Below, piece after piece: positions 47,809 to 60,294 of a DNA stretch of 64,000 nt. Location: NCBI GenBank assembly GCA_029532625.1, contig JARFXM010000002.1:124001-188000 (forward strand), written 5' to 3'. The notes below the pieces were generated by a model. The model was given only the letters and a program-made list of their open reading frames with translations. It ran no database searches and was not told the origin of the DNA. The translations under genes and the position numbers were made by a program. This DNA is from Lomentospora prolificans. Taxonomy: Eukaryota > Ascomycota > Sordariomycetes > Microascales > Microascaceae. How positions within the stretch are numbered: position 1 is the first letter of the stretch; each line of letters opens with the position of its first letter.

Positions 47809-48386
47809 GCCGTATTGCAAACTGGTTGAGCAGGTGGAAAGGAGCAAGCCGGATGATGAAAGCTGGGAGAGGAAATGCCACGTTCACGAGGCCCCGACGA
47901 GGGCTACTTTTATTGGAATCTCGAGTCGACTCAATGCCGACTGAACTCGAGCAGTGAGACATTGACAGAGGTGGTATGTAAGTGAGTGACATGTCTCGGT
48001 GTGTGGTACACAAACCTCAGTTAGCCAAATCATGGCCGGACCATCTTGGGACTAGCGTGGAAACGCCCAGGTGGGTTAAATGTGTTAGGTTTAATTCCCC
48101 GTCCGGAGTCCGAGAAAAGCAAGGCGGGCGAAAAGGGGAAAGGCACATATTAGATACAATCGATATGGGGAGTGAGATGACAATGTTTCATAACGGGTTC
48201 CGCATGCCAGCTACAACCTATAACCTCCTATAAACCCCGAGGAGCTGAGCGACCATATCCGTTTCTTCTCTCTCCCATGTCTCCTTCAACCTGACTCCAG
48301 GAGCACCCGATATTCAATATCGTCGTCCCGGGATTAACTAGTCTGTTCGCAGTAGATCACCAAGCACCAACTGCCGAAGTGACAAG
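47809..48386. promoter_or_regulatory. Divergent promoter between MFSD5-like and methyltransferase genes
   Basis: About 580 bases head-to-head, so the two neighbours may share control elements. No specific motif stands out. Confidence 0.4.
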
Positions 48387-49431
48387 ATGGCCGTCCAAAG
48401 GAGTCGGTTCTACACCATCTTGTCGGTCGTCGCCGGCATCGCTGTTCTGGCGGCTTTGATCCACCTGATGGATTACAAGTCTGCCTTTGAGATTCCTCGT
48501 ATCATTCCGTACGTCGAGAAGCTCTGCAATTCACCCCTGTGCCCTTGACATTCCATGTTGTTCTCGTCCTGATCTTTGCTTGTTTTCCCACAAGAATGAA
48601 ATATATGCTAACTACAGTAAATTCAGGTCTTCGGACGACCAATCCGTCGAGCATAAATCCTTCTCTACAGTCGGCGATTATGTCGACTCAAATATAGGCG
48701 TGGGGCAAGCGCACCAGAAGTCATGGTACGAAATTGCGATGGCTGCTGGCACCGACAAGGTCACAACGCACGAATATCAGTACATGTATGAGAAATATCT
48801 GCCCGCCATCCGGAATGGGCACGTAAAGATGCTCGAGATCGGTTTGGGTTGCAACATGGTTTGTTCTCCCCCCGCCACGCAGTCCAATGGCTGGCTCTAA
48901 CGAATGAACCTCCCTCCTCTTATCTAGAACTACGGACCTGGAAAATCGTACGCGACTTGGCTCGAGTACTTCCCCAACCTCGATCTCTATTATATTGAGT
49001 ACGATGGGGCGTGCGCCGCCAAGTGGGCGCACAAGACGCAAAATGCCCACGTCTTCGCTGGCGACCAATCCAACGTCACCTTCTTAGAAGAGTTCCTGGA
49101 CAATGCTGGCATGGACTTTGATGTTATCATTGACGACGGCGGCCATACGATGACGCAGCAGATTACGTCGTTAGAACATCTCTGGAGGGCCGTCAAGCCT
49201 GGCGGTTACTACTTCCTCGAGGATTTGCAGACCAGCTACATGGCCGGCCACTACGGCGGTGATCCGTCGACAAAGGACCCGAATATCAAGACCGCCATGA
49301 AGTTTATCTACGAGCTTATTGATGACCGTATGACGGGTCGAAGCGGGCACGATATCAGCTCCAATATGAGGAGCATTGATTGTATGAAGGAAGTGTGCGC
49401 CTTTACGAAGAAATCAGCCGCAGTTTTTTAG
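48387..49431 (+). CDS. Membrane-anchored class I SAM methyltransferase (sugar O-methyltransferase-like)
   Basis: Exons 48387-48508, 48627-48858 and 48928-49431 give 285 residues. An N-terminal hydrophobic helix (about 8-28, FYTILSVVAGIAVLAALIHLM) acts as a signal anchor. The catalytic part begins SWYEIAMAAGTDKVTTHEYQYMYEKYL, then SAM motif I (VKMLEIGLGCNMNYGPGKS, joined by splicing), an acidic IEYDGACA, FDVIIDDGGHTMTQQ and KPGGYYFLEDLQTSY. The TDK-H-Y start and DDGGH motif resemble rhamnosyl/sugar O-methyltransferases of the bacterial macrocin/ElmMIII type. In fungi such proteins may modify glycans in the secretory path; that is inference. The substrate is unknown. Confidence 0.83.
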
Positions 49432-50521
49432 GCAGTGTAACAATACGATGACTACTACTACACTATTCTTTTTTTGTTTAATGTTAGAGAAAACCAAGCT
49501 ATAAATTCCTTGATGAGCTATAAATTAGTGCTATAGTTAATAATGCTGACGCTACTCTCAAACTTATCCTACATCACTTGGAACGGGCGCACCCATCGGC
49601 CCATCTCCGCGGGCAGCGGTAGTTAATTCCGAGGCCGAACCGCGCGGAGCTCATGCCCCTACAAAGTATATAGTCGGACGTGACCATCTCTCTCCCGGAT
49701 TCCGTGAGAGTCCTGCCGCTTTGTGAGAGCCTGTCAGTTCAGGACGGCTTTGGCCATAGGCACAGTGGAAACTCCCGTCCCGTCTGGGAACACGGAGACT
49801 CCAGTCGTCACGGATGAAAAAATTACCCACTCCAAGCTGTAAGCTGATCGCTAATGGGGGCAACGGGAAGAGGCCGGCAAAACAATCATCAATTCTAAGT
49901 TTTAATTGGAAAAAAAAAAAAAATAGTCGCTTCTATTACGGTCTTGCTTCGACGCATTCATGGTAAACTTCACCGCCGGCGGCCTCCCCTTTGGCTTTGG
50001 TGACTACCAAGCGCTATACGAGACAACGATTTTTGAAGAAGGCATTCCATTAACCGGTATTACCTCTGCCACCCATATCGACCTCATCAGCACACTCTCC
50101 GTCTCCTTGATGACCATCTGCACCTCCGTTCATTGTCGCGTAAACTAAACACTTCCGACCACAAATTGTCGCTTGCTGCTGTGGCTTGTTGTTCGGGCTT
50201 GCCAACATTTCGGCCAGTTTTGGGAATTACTGAGCTGCGCTCACCCCGCCCGATGTCTTTCCGCACTGTTTTCCGATTCGCACCAACGGTACGAAGGAAG
50301 AGAGGCGATTTACACTCGGATCGGCGCAAAAGGCCCAACATCCTATCCGGGTTCGAGCCCGTCAATCTTGCATTATTATATAAGCTTGCTATAGCGTTAG
50401 ATCACCGCTGCAACATTTAGTTTTAGTCACGACTCCGATTTCTTTTCGTCGTCACAAACGCGGGGGCCATGACGCTCGTTAACATATCCTCGCGGAAAAA
50501 ACTGCGTTCAGTACAACTACG
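49432..50521. other. Intergenic with possible MFS fragment
   Basis: Mostly featureless. An A-run at about 49910-49924 precedes an open frame at 49960-50148 whose residues (FGFGDYQALYETTIF, then ATHIDLISTLSVSLM) resemble the first helices of monocarboxylate-type MFS proteins. It ends without a matching continuation. It could be a remnant of a paralogue of the intact transporter next to it. Confidence 0.35.
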
Positions 50522-52083
50522 ATGATTTCGACGCAGACGATATCAGTAACACGCCCAGACATTCGCCCCAGGCTGAGCAGCAATGCTTCGATCCCACTAG
50601 GCGACATCTCCCGGAGCGATACCGACAACTACGGTCCGGCAACGGAACGTTCGGGAGAACTTTCGCCTCCTTTACGCCAAACTGTAATAGCAGATGATGA
50701 TTGGGATAGCAAAGAAGGATGGCCTGTTGTGGCTGCTGGGTCCGCCATATTCTTTGTTTACTTGGGCCTGATCTACTCGTACGGCATCATCCAGCTTCAT
50801 CTGAGCGAAGCCCGGCTCGCTAGCGTCTCAACCTTGGCATTTATCGGCTCTGTGGCAGCAGCTATTTCCCCACTGACTGGTCCCATTGTGGCGCGCATCA
50901 TCAATCGGCTTGGCTATAGGACCACTGCTGCTATCGGCGCCGGTTTTGTAGGCCTCGGCGAGTTTGCAGCCGGATGGTCGACGAAATCTGTACCAGCCAT
51001 GTTCATCACGCAAGGATTCTTGTTCGGAATCGGGAGGTCGCTGTTATTTTTGGTCCGCATAATATCCTAATACTTGCACCTCACTGCGACTGTGCACTTG
51101 CTGACCCGATCCTCAAACAGCCCGCGGCGACCGTCCCATCCCTTTGGTTCAGGAGGAAGCGGGGACTCGCGACCGGGATCGTCTACGGCGGTGCTGGTGT
51201 TGGTTCTGCAGTGATTGCTCTCTCTATGGAAAAGATGATCACGTCTCTAGGTATTGAAACCACTTTAAAAATTCTCGGCGTGGTTGCGTGGGCTATCTGT
51301 CTGCCAGCGGCATACTTTCTCAAAGCGCCCGCAGGAAGAGGTCGCGCAGTTTCTAGCGTGCAATGGTGAGGTTATTACACATGCTGCTTTTTCCAAATGA
51401 TTCTGACATGTCCTTCCACAGGCGCCTCTTTTGTAGCGTCAAGTTCATCATTATGCTCTTGATGGGAGCAATCGCGACCTTTCCGCTCTTTGTTCCCCCT
51501 TTCATCCTACCGCTTTACATCTCTTCCATTGGCCTTTCAAGTCAGACAGGCGCCGCCATTCTCGCAGCATGGAACCTTGCTTCCGCTGTCGGCCGTATCG
51601 GCATGGGTTTCGGGGCCGACTCCTGGCTGGGGCCTGTTAACAGCCTGTTGGCATCTCTGGTCATTATGGGCGTCACGGCGCTTGCTCTGTGGCCATTCGC
51701 ATCGTCCCTAGGGCTCCTCATCTTCTTTGCGATTTTGAACGGAGTTGGGTCGGGAGGATACTTTAGCCTAACCCCGGTCGTAATCGCAGCCGTCTTCGGA
51801 GACGGGGAGCTCGCAAGCGTCATGTCCATGACCGTGACATCCTGGACCTTTGGCTATTTCATGGTACGCGTTTCGAAAACTCTACATTCATCCCTCAGAG
51901 CTTACGCAGGGACAGGGCTCTCCTATTGCCGGATACCTCCTCGAAGCTTACGGCGGAGCGGACGGTGGTATTGCGGCTTTTCGGCCGGCGTTCTTTTATG
52001 CTGGGTCTCTGACGCTGGCAAGTGCAGGACTGCTTCTCGCGGTTCGCTTAATGATGAACCGCAAAATACTTGCTAGGGTATAA
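50522..52083 (+). CDS. MFS transporter, monocarboxylate transporter-like (MCT/SLC16-type)
   Basis: Exons 50522-51052, 51121-51365, 51422-51863 and 51910-52083 give 463 residues. A polar N-terminal tail of about 65 residues precedes helix 1 (GWPVVAAGSAIFFVYLGLIYSYGIIQ). Family signs are TVPSLWFRRKRGLATGIVYGGAGVG after the fourth helix, and GRIGMGFGADSWLG in the second half. The intron 1 donor is GTCCGC, uncommon, chosen because it restores the conserved helix junction; the intron 3 acceptor could lie six bases further on (CAG at 51913-51915). MCT-like fungal proteins move monocarboxylates, riboflavin or unknown solutes. Substrate unknown. Confidence 0.85.
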
Positions 52084-55000
52084 TCCTACCAGGCGCGGTC
52101 AGTTTCTGCGCCCCAGGAATATTGCACGATCGGACTGGATTAGAGAAAGAGCGGCGGAAGTAAGATAGAGCCATTCGCCAAAGCTCAATGGTACGCGTAC
52201 ATATATGAGGTTATTCTTATACTCCACTCAAACAGAATTAGAAGCGGCCCATGGCCGAACAAATAGAACATACAATTGAGCTCTTTACTTTGTGAGAAAC
52301 TCTAGACCAGGGTGAGTGCTCGAGAGACCGACTCTGGATCTCATTCACGCTCCCAACGTTCCAGGACTGTGATTCACATTCACATGGCTACCGTGTTGGT
52401 CAGTGAAAAGAACTGAACCGGATGCTAGCCTTCTCAGCCTTCTAGCATCCCCTGATCAGTAGATAGAGGCCAGAACCTGTTACTTTTGGCACATTCTTTA
52501 CTGCATCCTGTTCTTTTACTTTCTTGGCTGTGACAATTTCATCCGCGGCCCCTTCATGTCTTCCGCACCATAATGCGCTCAGACGCAGCCACCTTGCTTG
52601 ACCGGCCCGCCGTCCTTGTGCCTGATGTCTGATGGTATTTTGATAGATGCTTTGGTATAGTGTATGTTTTCGGAGGTATAAGTTTCAGAGTGCGAAACCT
52701 GTGACCGCAGCTGATAGCCAGCGTTGAATCATACCGCACTCCTACAGTCCGGAGAGTGCTGATATTTACGCGAAACATGGCATTAATCAGAATGTTATCA
52801 TGAGTTAGACGAATTATTGGCGGCAAATCAAGCTAGAGATCCCAGGTGGTCGACCAATTAGTGCTATTGATGGTGTTGGCCCCTGTCTCTCAAACTCATC
52901 ATCCAAGTGGCGGTCCCGGAAGCTGCGCGTCGTCGCGGAACGCGGAACGGACGGGGAAAACAAGCAAATACCACAAGCAACGATGTGAGAGGCATCCATG
53001 GATGTCCTCCCGCAGTCAGGCGGCTGCATGACAGCCCATGTCTTAAAGTCACCCACTCTCTGGTTTCGCCCGCGGCTTGCTCGGCTTGCGCCAGCGTGGC
53101 AAAAAAACCAATACTTGGCGTGGACCGCTGATCTATCACAATATCGCAATACTCAACTAGCATTCCTTTTTGCATGTGCCTACCTGTAGGCAATCCTCCA
53201 CTGCGTTTGAGGGACCAACCATATCGCTAATTTTCTATGAACGGGCGAAGTTAGCTGGCGATACGGTCGGTCCGATTCTATCGTGCTCAATATTTCACGG
53301 GGGTGAAACCACTAAGATAACATCCATGGACGGATGTGTCTCTAAAACGGTAAGAGTAGTAGATAAGACATTGATCATTCAAATCTAATAGGTTTACTTT
53401 TCCAACGCAATGTCGCTCTACTATCGTCGCAAAGTTGGGATTTTCGCCCAGATGACCTCTGTCCGTCCCCTGCCGGTGCCCTCCAAACCAGTGCGGTGTG
53501 ATCCCAGATTACGTAGAAGGAGAGACAAGGAATGCGATTCTTCCGAGCCTTAGATTCTCGTATCCACCGGGCGCAATCACCAACTCCACCTTTGTCTCGC
53601 TGGCCACCATTTCTAGGAAAGCTGCTGCGCATTTGATTTTAGTGCTCCTTGGCGCCCCTCGTGTGTGAGAATCCGAGACTGGTTATATTATTGTAAACTA
53701 TAATTACGGACAACTAAATTGTGCACACAACTTCAACCTATATAATAGGTCGCCTTACCGAAGCCAGCAGTGTTTATCAGTCAAACTCAGTTATCCATCC
53801 GACATCTGTCAATTTGTGTAAACGACTTCGTAGGATGTCATATCGCTGAACCAGCAGGTTCGGCTGTCAACTTGGAGCATATGTTAATAGATTTGGCCGA
53901 GACGAGACTAGATCAGGCTCGCGCGAAGAGACGCCCAGTTTCACCACGCCAGTGTCTCATTTCATAAAATTACACGACTCCAATCCACGCAGCAATGGCG
54001 TGAGGATGCTCCGCACACGGCAAATTCTTTATTTTGAATTAACACGTCGAGATCTGTCGAGTTCGAGACCATGTCGAACAAACCTTTCCGCTTCCAGGTA
54101 CTAAGAAAGGAGAGCCAAGGTCGTCCCTATATACGCACGAAGCCAGATTAAAGTTGCATTGTGACATAAAGTGCAACTCGCCTGGCTATGCAATGGTACT
54201 GGCAGTGGGTGAATGCATGGGTGTAATTTTGGTGTCGATCAAAGTTAATAAACCCACTCTGGTCCCCTGTTGACGGCCAGACTAGGCTACTTGAACACTT
54301 TTTGTGAAAGAAAATTTCGATTGGAGAGAGAGAGAGAAAGAGAAGAGAGAGAGGGAGACCTCTTTCATCGGACTGCCGTGTTCCACCGAGAAAAGGTGTT
54401 GCGCACCCCAGTGACGGTGGCAGCAGTTAAGGGGTGGAACAGCAGACGGAAGGGAAATCCCGCCCCTCCAGGGAAGGCAGGTTGGAACAGTACGGCGGCT
54501 CCCGCGTTATCTGAATGAACCATGTTCCTTTTAAAAGTTGCCGACAGAACTTGTGACTTAGACAGGTTTGAGACCGGATCCGGGGCCCGAATATTACTGA
54601 GTGGGCCAACCATTATTTTAATATTCCCATACGAGAACAGCTACGGAATATAGAATTGAGCGTTCATTCCGATAAATAAAGTTTTCACGTCTCTCAAAAC
54701 TGAGCTGCAAGTAGTAATCTATAGACCTACTCCTCCGATGCCTCTTGGCTAGCGGTGCTTCAAGTTGCTGCATATTTCACGCTAAACAGATGGATTTTGT
54801 GAGGAAGATGCACGTGGGGAGGGTTGGCGTTGGTTAGCTAGTTGGTTAGCCAGACGTTGGCAATGATTGGCGTTTCCCAGCTTAATTAATACACACGAGC
54901 CTCTTCTTCTGTAGCTGGCTACGGCTAGGGTCAACAACAAGGGTCAAATGAATGCTTGAACCCCCAGCCCCAGGTGGCCGCTCGCCAGTTCTAATATTTC

Positions 55001-55351
55001 GGAAAAGAAGTCGAGATGCTCATAAATATATACAAAGGATGCAGAGCATCATATACACATACTTGAAGCGATGACTGGCTTTGTTGTACTTCTATTACCA
55101 TCTCGATCTGTGATCATTGAGTGCATCATAATGTATGGTATGGTGGTAGCCCGCAACCATGGTCTTCAGCCAGCTGGGCCATCCGACGCATCATTCATGA
55201 AAGATTATCATGGTGCTGTTGGCTAAGCCCCGCCCAAGTCAGTCAGCACCAACGGCGATACGTTTCTTGCCCATTTCACGAAAGCGTCCGCTAATCCCGA
55301 CCCCATCCGGGTACTTGATCCCTCGAATACCTAGAGCCTTCCCTAGTCACC
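52084..55351. other. Gene-poor region, 3.3 kb
   Basis: No gene that I can support on either strand. AT-rich stretches alternate with normal composition. A GA-rich microsatellite lies at about 54324-54357. With the broken HET gene that follows, this looks like a decaying accessory segment. Confidence 0.45.
54324..54357. repeat. GA-rich microsatellite
   Basis: About 34 bases of imperfect (GA)n ending in GGGAGA, in a region without genes. Confidence 0.75.
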
Positions 55352-56580
55352 ATGTACAAGGTCCTAGATACATTCAGCCGACAGATCCGTCTGCCAACGG
55401 TGCACCCCGCCACTAGCTTGTCAGAGCCGATCTGCTGCAGCCCTCGCCCCATCTCCCTCCTTGACTAGCCAACCTACCGAGCGCTCTCCTACATCTGGGG
55501 CGACGCGAATGATGTAGAGGCTATCAGCACGGACGGTACAGCTTTCCAGGCGACAGTCGTCTCGGCGCGGCTTTGCGTCATATCCGCGAGGAAGCCGAAC
55601 CGAATCACAGTTTGGGTCTACGCCGTGTGCATCAACCAGAACGACAACGCAGAGAAGTCGACTCAGGTGCCGCTGATTCGGGCCGTATACGCAGGGGCCG
55701 AGAAGGTGCTCGTATGGCTGGGAGGGGAAGGCGACGACAGCCATGTCGCGCTTCGGCTGATCTGGCTCACCAAGATCCTGTTACCGCAGCTGATCCAGCA
55801 GGGTATCCCGCAGGAGCAGGTCTTCCACGATTTGATGAGAGACCTTATGCAACTTCAGCCCCTCTGCTACACCCACAAAAGCACTGAAAACCGTCCCTTT
55901 GGACTGCTCGACTTGTCGAAAATGGGCCATTTCTTCGATTAGACTGACCCAAGAGATAAGATATACGCCTGGCTAGGCCTCGTCAAGGAAGGTGACATTG
56001 CTCTCACGCCCGACTACGAATGAGCCGGTGCCGCTAGTCCACGCGCGTGTCTTCAATGCGGTCCTCAAACACATCGCGTCGTTGTCACCAGTTTGCATGA
56101 TGGGGGACTGGTATGCGGCACGGGAACCCCGCGCTGGATAACCTGCCATCCTCGGTTCCTGACTTCAGACTACCAGTTCTCGACCTGCCAAAGTTCCATG
56201 CACCCAGCGCCGCTGACCTTAAGGCGTCCTCAATACGGCATGCTGTTGCGAACATTTCCCTCGAGAAAATGACGCACGCTGTGCGCGGAGGCTATCAAGA
56301 TCGGTCAAGTTGACCTCGTCGAAGCGGACCAGGGAGAGACCACCGATTCTCCGGCTCGGAAGAAGCTCTCTCGGTCCCCATACATGATTTTGGACAATAG
56401 AGGCCGACTGTCGTATGAAAGTTGCCCGATCCACGAGGCGTTGTTTAACGTTCTGACCTGCGAAGATAGTCAGCATCCGGACAATGACGCGCTTAGACTC
56501 GGCTTCATGGCGCACGCTGTATTACAACTCCGTGCGAGAGATATGGCCTCGGGCGCTAGTGAGGGGTGAGGGGTTGACCA
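55352..56580 (+). pseudogene. Broken HET-domain (heterokaryon incompatibility) gene
   Basis: HET proteins trigger cell death when incompatible fungal strains fuse. Conserved blocks are recognisable: PTYRALSYIWGDANDVEAI, VWVYAVCINQNDNAEKSTQVPLIRAVYAGAEKVLVWLGGEGDD, and TDPRDKIYAWLGLV. The reading frame from the ATG at 55352 meets TAG at 55466-55468 before the first block and TAG at 55940-55942 before the last. Between about 55560 and 55605 the family sequence (LRHIREEAE) is in another frame, so there are compensating shifts. Downstream sequence to about 56580 is degenerate. Transcription is not excluded, but no full HET protein can be made. The 3' limit is approximate. Confidence 0.75.
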
Positions 56581-58581
56581 GTTACCAGTTGCGGGTGAAG
56601 GTCCGCAAGGGTACTGCCCCAGAGACCGAAGGTGCAGCCATCGGTTCTGAAGGGGAAGTTGTTACGCTAGTACTTTCGCTTGCCCCGTCGAGCAGGTCTG
56701 ACAATGCAAATGCCGGCTGAGTGGTCCCTTTACCAGAACCGGAGGCGATTGATCTGGGTTGCTTCTTCAAGTTTTTCGGCTTGTGGGGTATCGACATCTT
56801 AGACCCCCATATCAGCAGCACATACAAGCCTATAGCTTCGAGTCTGGAACAGAAGGCAGCCTACGCTGTAATAGTAGACTAGCCAGATCTAGTGGACGGG
56901 CCGCAAATCGACCTCTCGGGTGACATAGTTCCGAAGATGGTTCGATTCATCCATAGTTTGTGGTAATGTTCATGGCAAAGGCTTTGTTCCTGACAGACTC
57001 GGGTTTTCTTGGTATAGGTCTGAAAGCCGTTTGACCCGGAGACCAGGTGTGCCTCATCCGCGGGTGCTTATTGCTACTTGTTATTCGTTCAGACTGCATA
57101 CTATGAGGTCATTGGACAGGCTTGTGTGCGCCGAGTGATTGACGGAGAATATGTGGAGGCAAAAGGAGGAACAAGCACTGGGGCGGGAGACACTGGAACT
57201 TCGATAAGACAACGGGAACGCTTGGCGACAAGGTTATGTGCTCTAACCCAACAACAGAACATTATGCCAGTAAATATAGCACAACCACTGGGGTTGCTAA
57301 TGAGTAGTTGACTATACTGTTGTTATCGGTGGCCATTAAAAGCGGGGACACACACTTCGGTTCAATATCATATCAAGAAATTCATCGAAGCAGTTGGACC
57401 TTTGGATTCTTCTCCCGCCCGTTATTCCTTGGTTCTACAGAATGTTAGCCTGAGCTACCACCTCAACTCGTAGAATTAAGGACCGAGACAAGGACGAGGG
57501 ACCATCGAAGAGGGACTTATGTATTGCGCGAGGGGCAAGCACGTAGGCAGCAGCATGATAGGGTTGGATTCGCCACTCGGCACAAGACTAGTTTACCTTC
57601 TACAATGGTCTAGAACTATACCGACGTATCACAGGGCGTCAGACTGGGCGGAAATAGTAGGGTATCGATTACCACCCAGAGAATATGGTGGTATTCTATT
57701 CTCCACCCCAGAAATTAGGGCCAGGGTGAAGTTCCATTGCAGGAGGCATAAACCGGTTGTAAACAAGGTTGGACATATATAGAGTTAGCCTCTTAAACCA
57801 CCGAGCATGCCAAAGCCGGGCTTCCTTCGTGCTCGGACAGCGCTGCTGAGCTGGATGACGATAACATGAACCAATGCTCACAAGCTGTATTACTATTTCA
57901 GCATTTATCATGCCCTGCGGCATATTCTGTAGATCTGATCTGAATTCTGCGTTACTCCCGTTTAGGTCGTAGTGGAATGGCCAAAAGTACCATGATTTTC
58001 TTTATCGCTTATCGGAATTGCACCCCGCGCATAGAAGTCCCGGGCGTTGCTCATGCACCGACCGCGGCGAGGCGCGTGATTCGTCCGGGTTCCAAACACT
58101 TGCCCAAATCGAGATGGCTCGTCCAAATCGGCACCTTCTGATTTCGGCATCTCCCGCGGCCGTGGGGAAGCTCAAGGTAACCAGCCGGCGAACTGGAGGA
58201 TCTTGGCACGACGAAAATCAGGAGTCTGTGCTCTGTGATCTTCCATCTCGAGCACCTTGTTGGGATCTTTGCCTACTATGTGACCTTCCTAGATTGATGT
58301 GGTTTCCCGCAAATCACAACCCCGTGATTTCTGTTTCCGGTGACCTTTTGCACGCGCAGCATTCGACATCAAATTCTCGAACACGAGGCCGATCGGAGTA
58401 GGAGACGCGATGGATATAAATATGGACGCTCATGGTTTCCCCAGCTCCCCTAAGTTGATTTTCGTTTGCATGCAGCAGATCTATCTTTCCTCTCATATCA
58501 CTCGTTGCTAGCCTCGGCTCCGACTTCGTCTTCCTCCCTCAATCTCAGACACCACAGACCAAACAAGTTGGGATCGGCACA
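56581..58581. other. Intergenic, 2 kb
   Basis: Degenerate sequence downstream of the HET remnant with no supported gene. A TATA element (TATAAATA, 58415-58422) lies about 165 bases before the next gene, whose leader is pyrimidine-rich. Confidence 0.45.
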
Positions 58582-59984
58582 ATGAAATACGGCCACGTAG
58601 CAGCCATCACTACTGCGCTAGCAGGAAGTGTCATGGGTGAGCCCATGTCTGTGCTAAGACAGCTAAAGCTCAACACGTGGGCCGAGCAGTTTGAAGCCGG
58701 TGCTTTTGATGTGGATCGATACGAACCTCTAGCTGCCTCGACCCGTTGCGTCAACGGCAAGGCCGGTGAATACCGCTGCAATAATGTCGACCTCGTATCT
58801 TTCCTTCGTCATCAGGACATGGGCTCGTCCACTCGACAGGGAAATGATGTTTGTAAGTCAACAAGTCCCAGTGCATTTCACAGAAAGCGTGGCCCCGCCC
58901 TAACGCGGGAATGAATTTAGGGGGTTGGACATCTGCCGATGGTAGGGAGTTTGGTACGGTTGGCCAGACCGATGGAACCGCGTTTGTCGAGATTCTGAAG
59001 AACGGCTCACTCGTGTATCTCGGACGCCTCCCGACCCAGACAACCTCGTCCTCGTGGAGGGACATGAAAGTCGTCGGAGACCATGTTTACATCGGATCCG
59101 AGGCGGCTGGCCACGGGCTCCAAATCTTCGACCTGAAGAAGTTGCTCACGGTCAAGCCAACCTCTCCCAAGGTCTTCAGCACCTCCTCCGATTTGACCGC
59201 CCACTTTAGTGGCTTTGGCAGTTCCCACAACATTGTCGCTCACGAGGAGAAGAACATGATTTATGCCGTTGGTACCTCCAGGGACGCGCCGTGCAAGGGG
59301 GGCCTCTTCATGGTCGACGTGAGCAACCCCGCGAAGCCGACTTCGCCAGGCTGTCTGTCCGCTGGTGGCTATGTCCACGACGCTCAATGCGTTGTGTACT
59401 CCGGTCCCGATACCCGCTACACCGGACGGGAGATCTGCTTCAACTACAACGAAGATACGCTCGACATCACGGATGTCACTTCCAAGAGCAATCCAACCAC
59501 CATCAGCAGCACCAGCTACAACGGCGCCACTTACACCCACCAGGGATGGATTGCGGATCCACAGCAGCGCTACCTCCTCCTCGACGACGAGCTTGACGAG
59601 CAGCGCCGACGAGGCCCAGCTGCCAACCAGCACACCACCACGTATATTGTGGACATTTCCAATCTGAAGAGCCCGCGCTTTACTGGCACGTACCAGAGCC
59701 CGGCGATTTCGATTGACCACAATCAATACGTTGTCGACGGCCTTTCGTACCAGGCCAACTACGGCTCCGGTCTCCGTATTATCGATGTCAGATCGGTCAG
59801 CTCGGACCCTACGGGTAAGGGTATCCGTGAGGTCGGCTTCTTCGATGTCCACCCTGAAGATGATGACGTCAACGGTCGCGCTGAGTTTGTGGGTACTTGG
59901 AGTGTATATCCATTCTTTAAGTCGGGTCACATCCTCCTCAATAGCATTGAGCGTGGCGCGTACGTTCTCAAGTACACCGGATAA
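58582..59984 (+). CDS. Secreted choice-of-anchor-B / LVIVD-repeat beta-propeller protein
   Basis: Exons 58582-58852 and 58921-59984 give 444 residues. A signal peptide (about 1-19) is followed by an acidic region, then CNNVDLVSFLRHQDMG and, across the splice, WGWTSADGREFGTVGQTDGTAFVEI. It continues LGRLPTQTTSSSWRDMKVVGDHVYIGSEAAGHGLQIFDL and repeated IVDISNL/IIDVRS strands, the LVIVD-type blades of this family. Related proteins occur in many bacteria and in fungi; no enzymatic activity is known to me. Probably an extracellular or wall-associated beta-propeller. A long antisense open frame is a shadow of its codon bias. Confidence 0.88.
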
Positions 59985-60294
59985 ACGACGCAACGCAGGT
60001 TAAACTCTCAGTGTTAAATGAAAGAATGGTACCTTATTCAAGGCCTAGAAAAATTTACTCAAATACGTGACGTTCAGGGACTCGAAGCCCACCAGCTTAT
60101 TATCAAACATAACGCGTGACCTGAAAACCGTATTGATCTTTAGGTAAACTCAAGGACCATCAAAAGAGGCCCGCCTCTTAACTCTATAGGGGTCGCTTAA
60201 AAGACACGAAACCCATATACTGACTCCCCTCTGATAAACAAGGGCCTTCTCGAGTATTCTTAGAGCCAAGGCGCATTTTCTTCAGTCATCAACT
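59985..60294. other. Intergenic between convergent genes
   Basis: 310 bases holding the two 3' regions; nothing else seen. Confidence 0.5.

Noticed and set aside
50341..50365. tRNA-like T-arm (GGGTTCGAGCCC)
   Set aside because: No matching acceptor stem, D-arm or anticodon arm can be built in the preceding 80 bases.
59007..59993. 328-codon open frame antisense to the choice-of-anchor-B gene
   Set aside because: Shadow of the codon bias of a well-supported spliced gene; composition is low-complexity Val/Asp/Arg with no motif.
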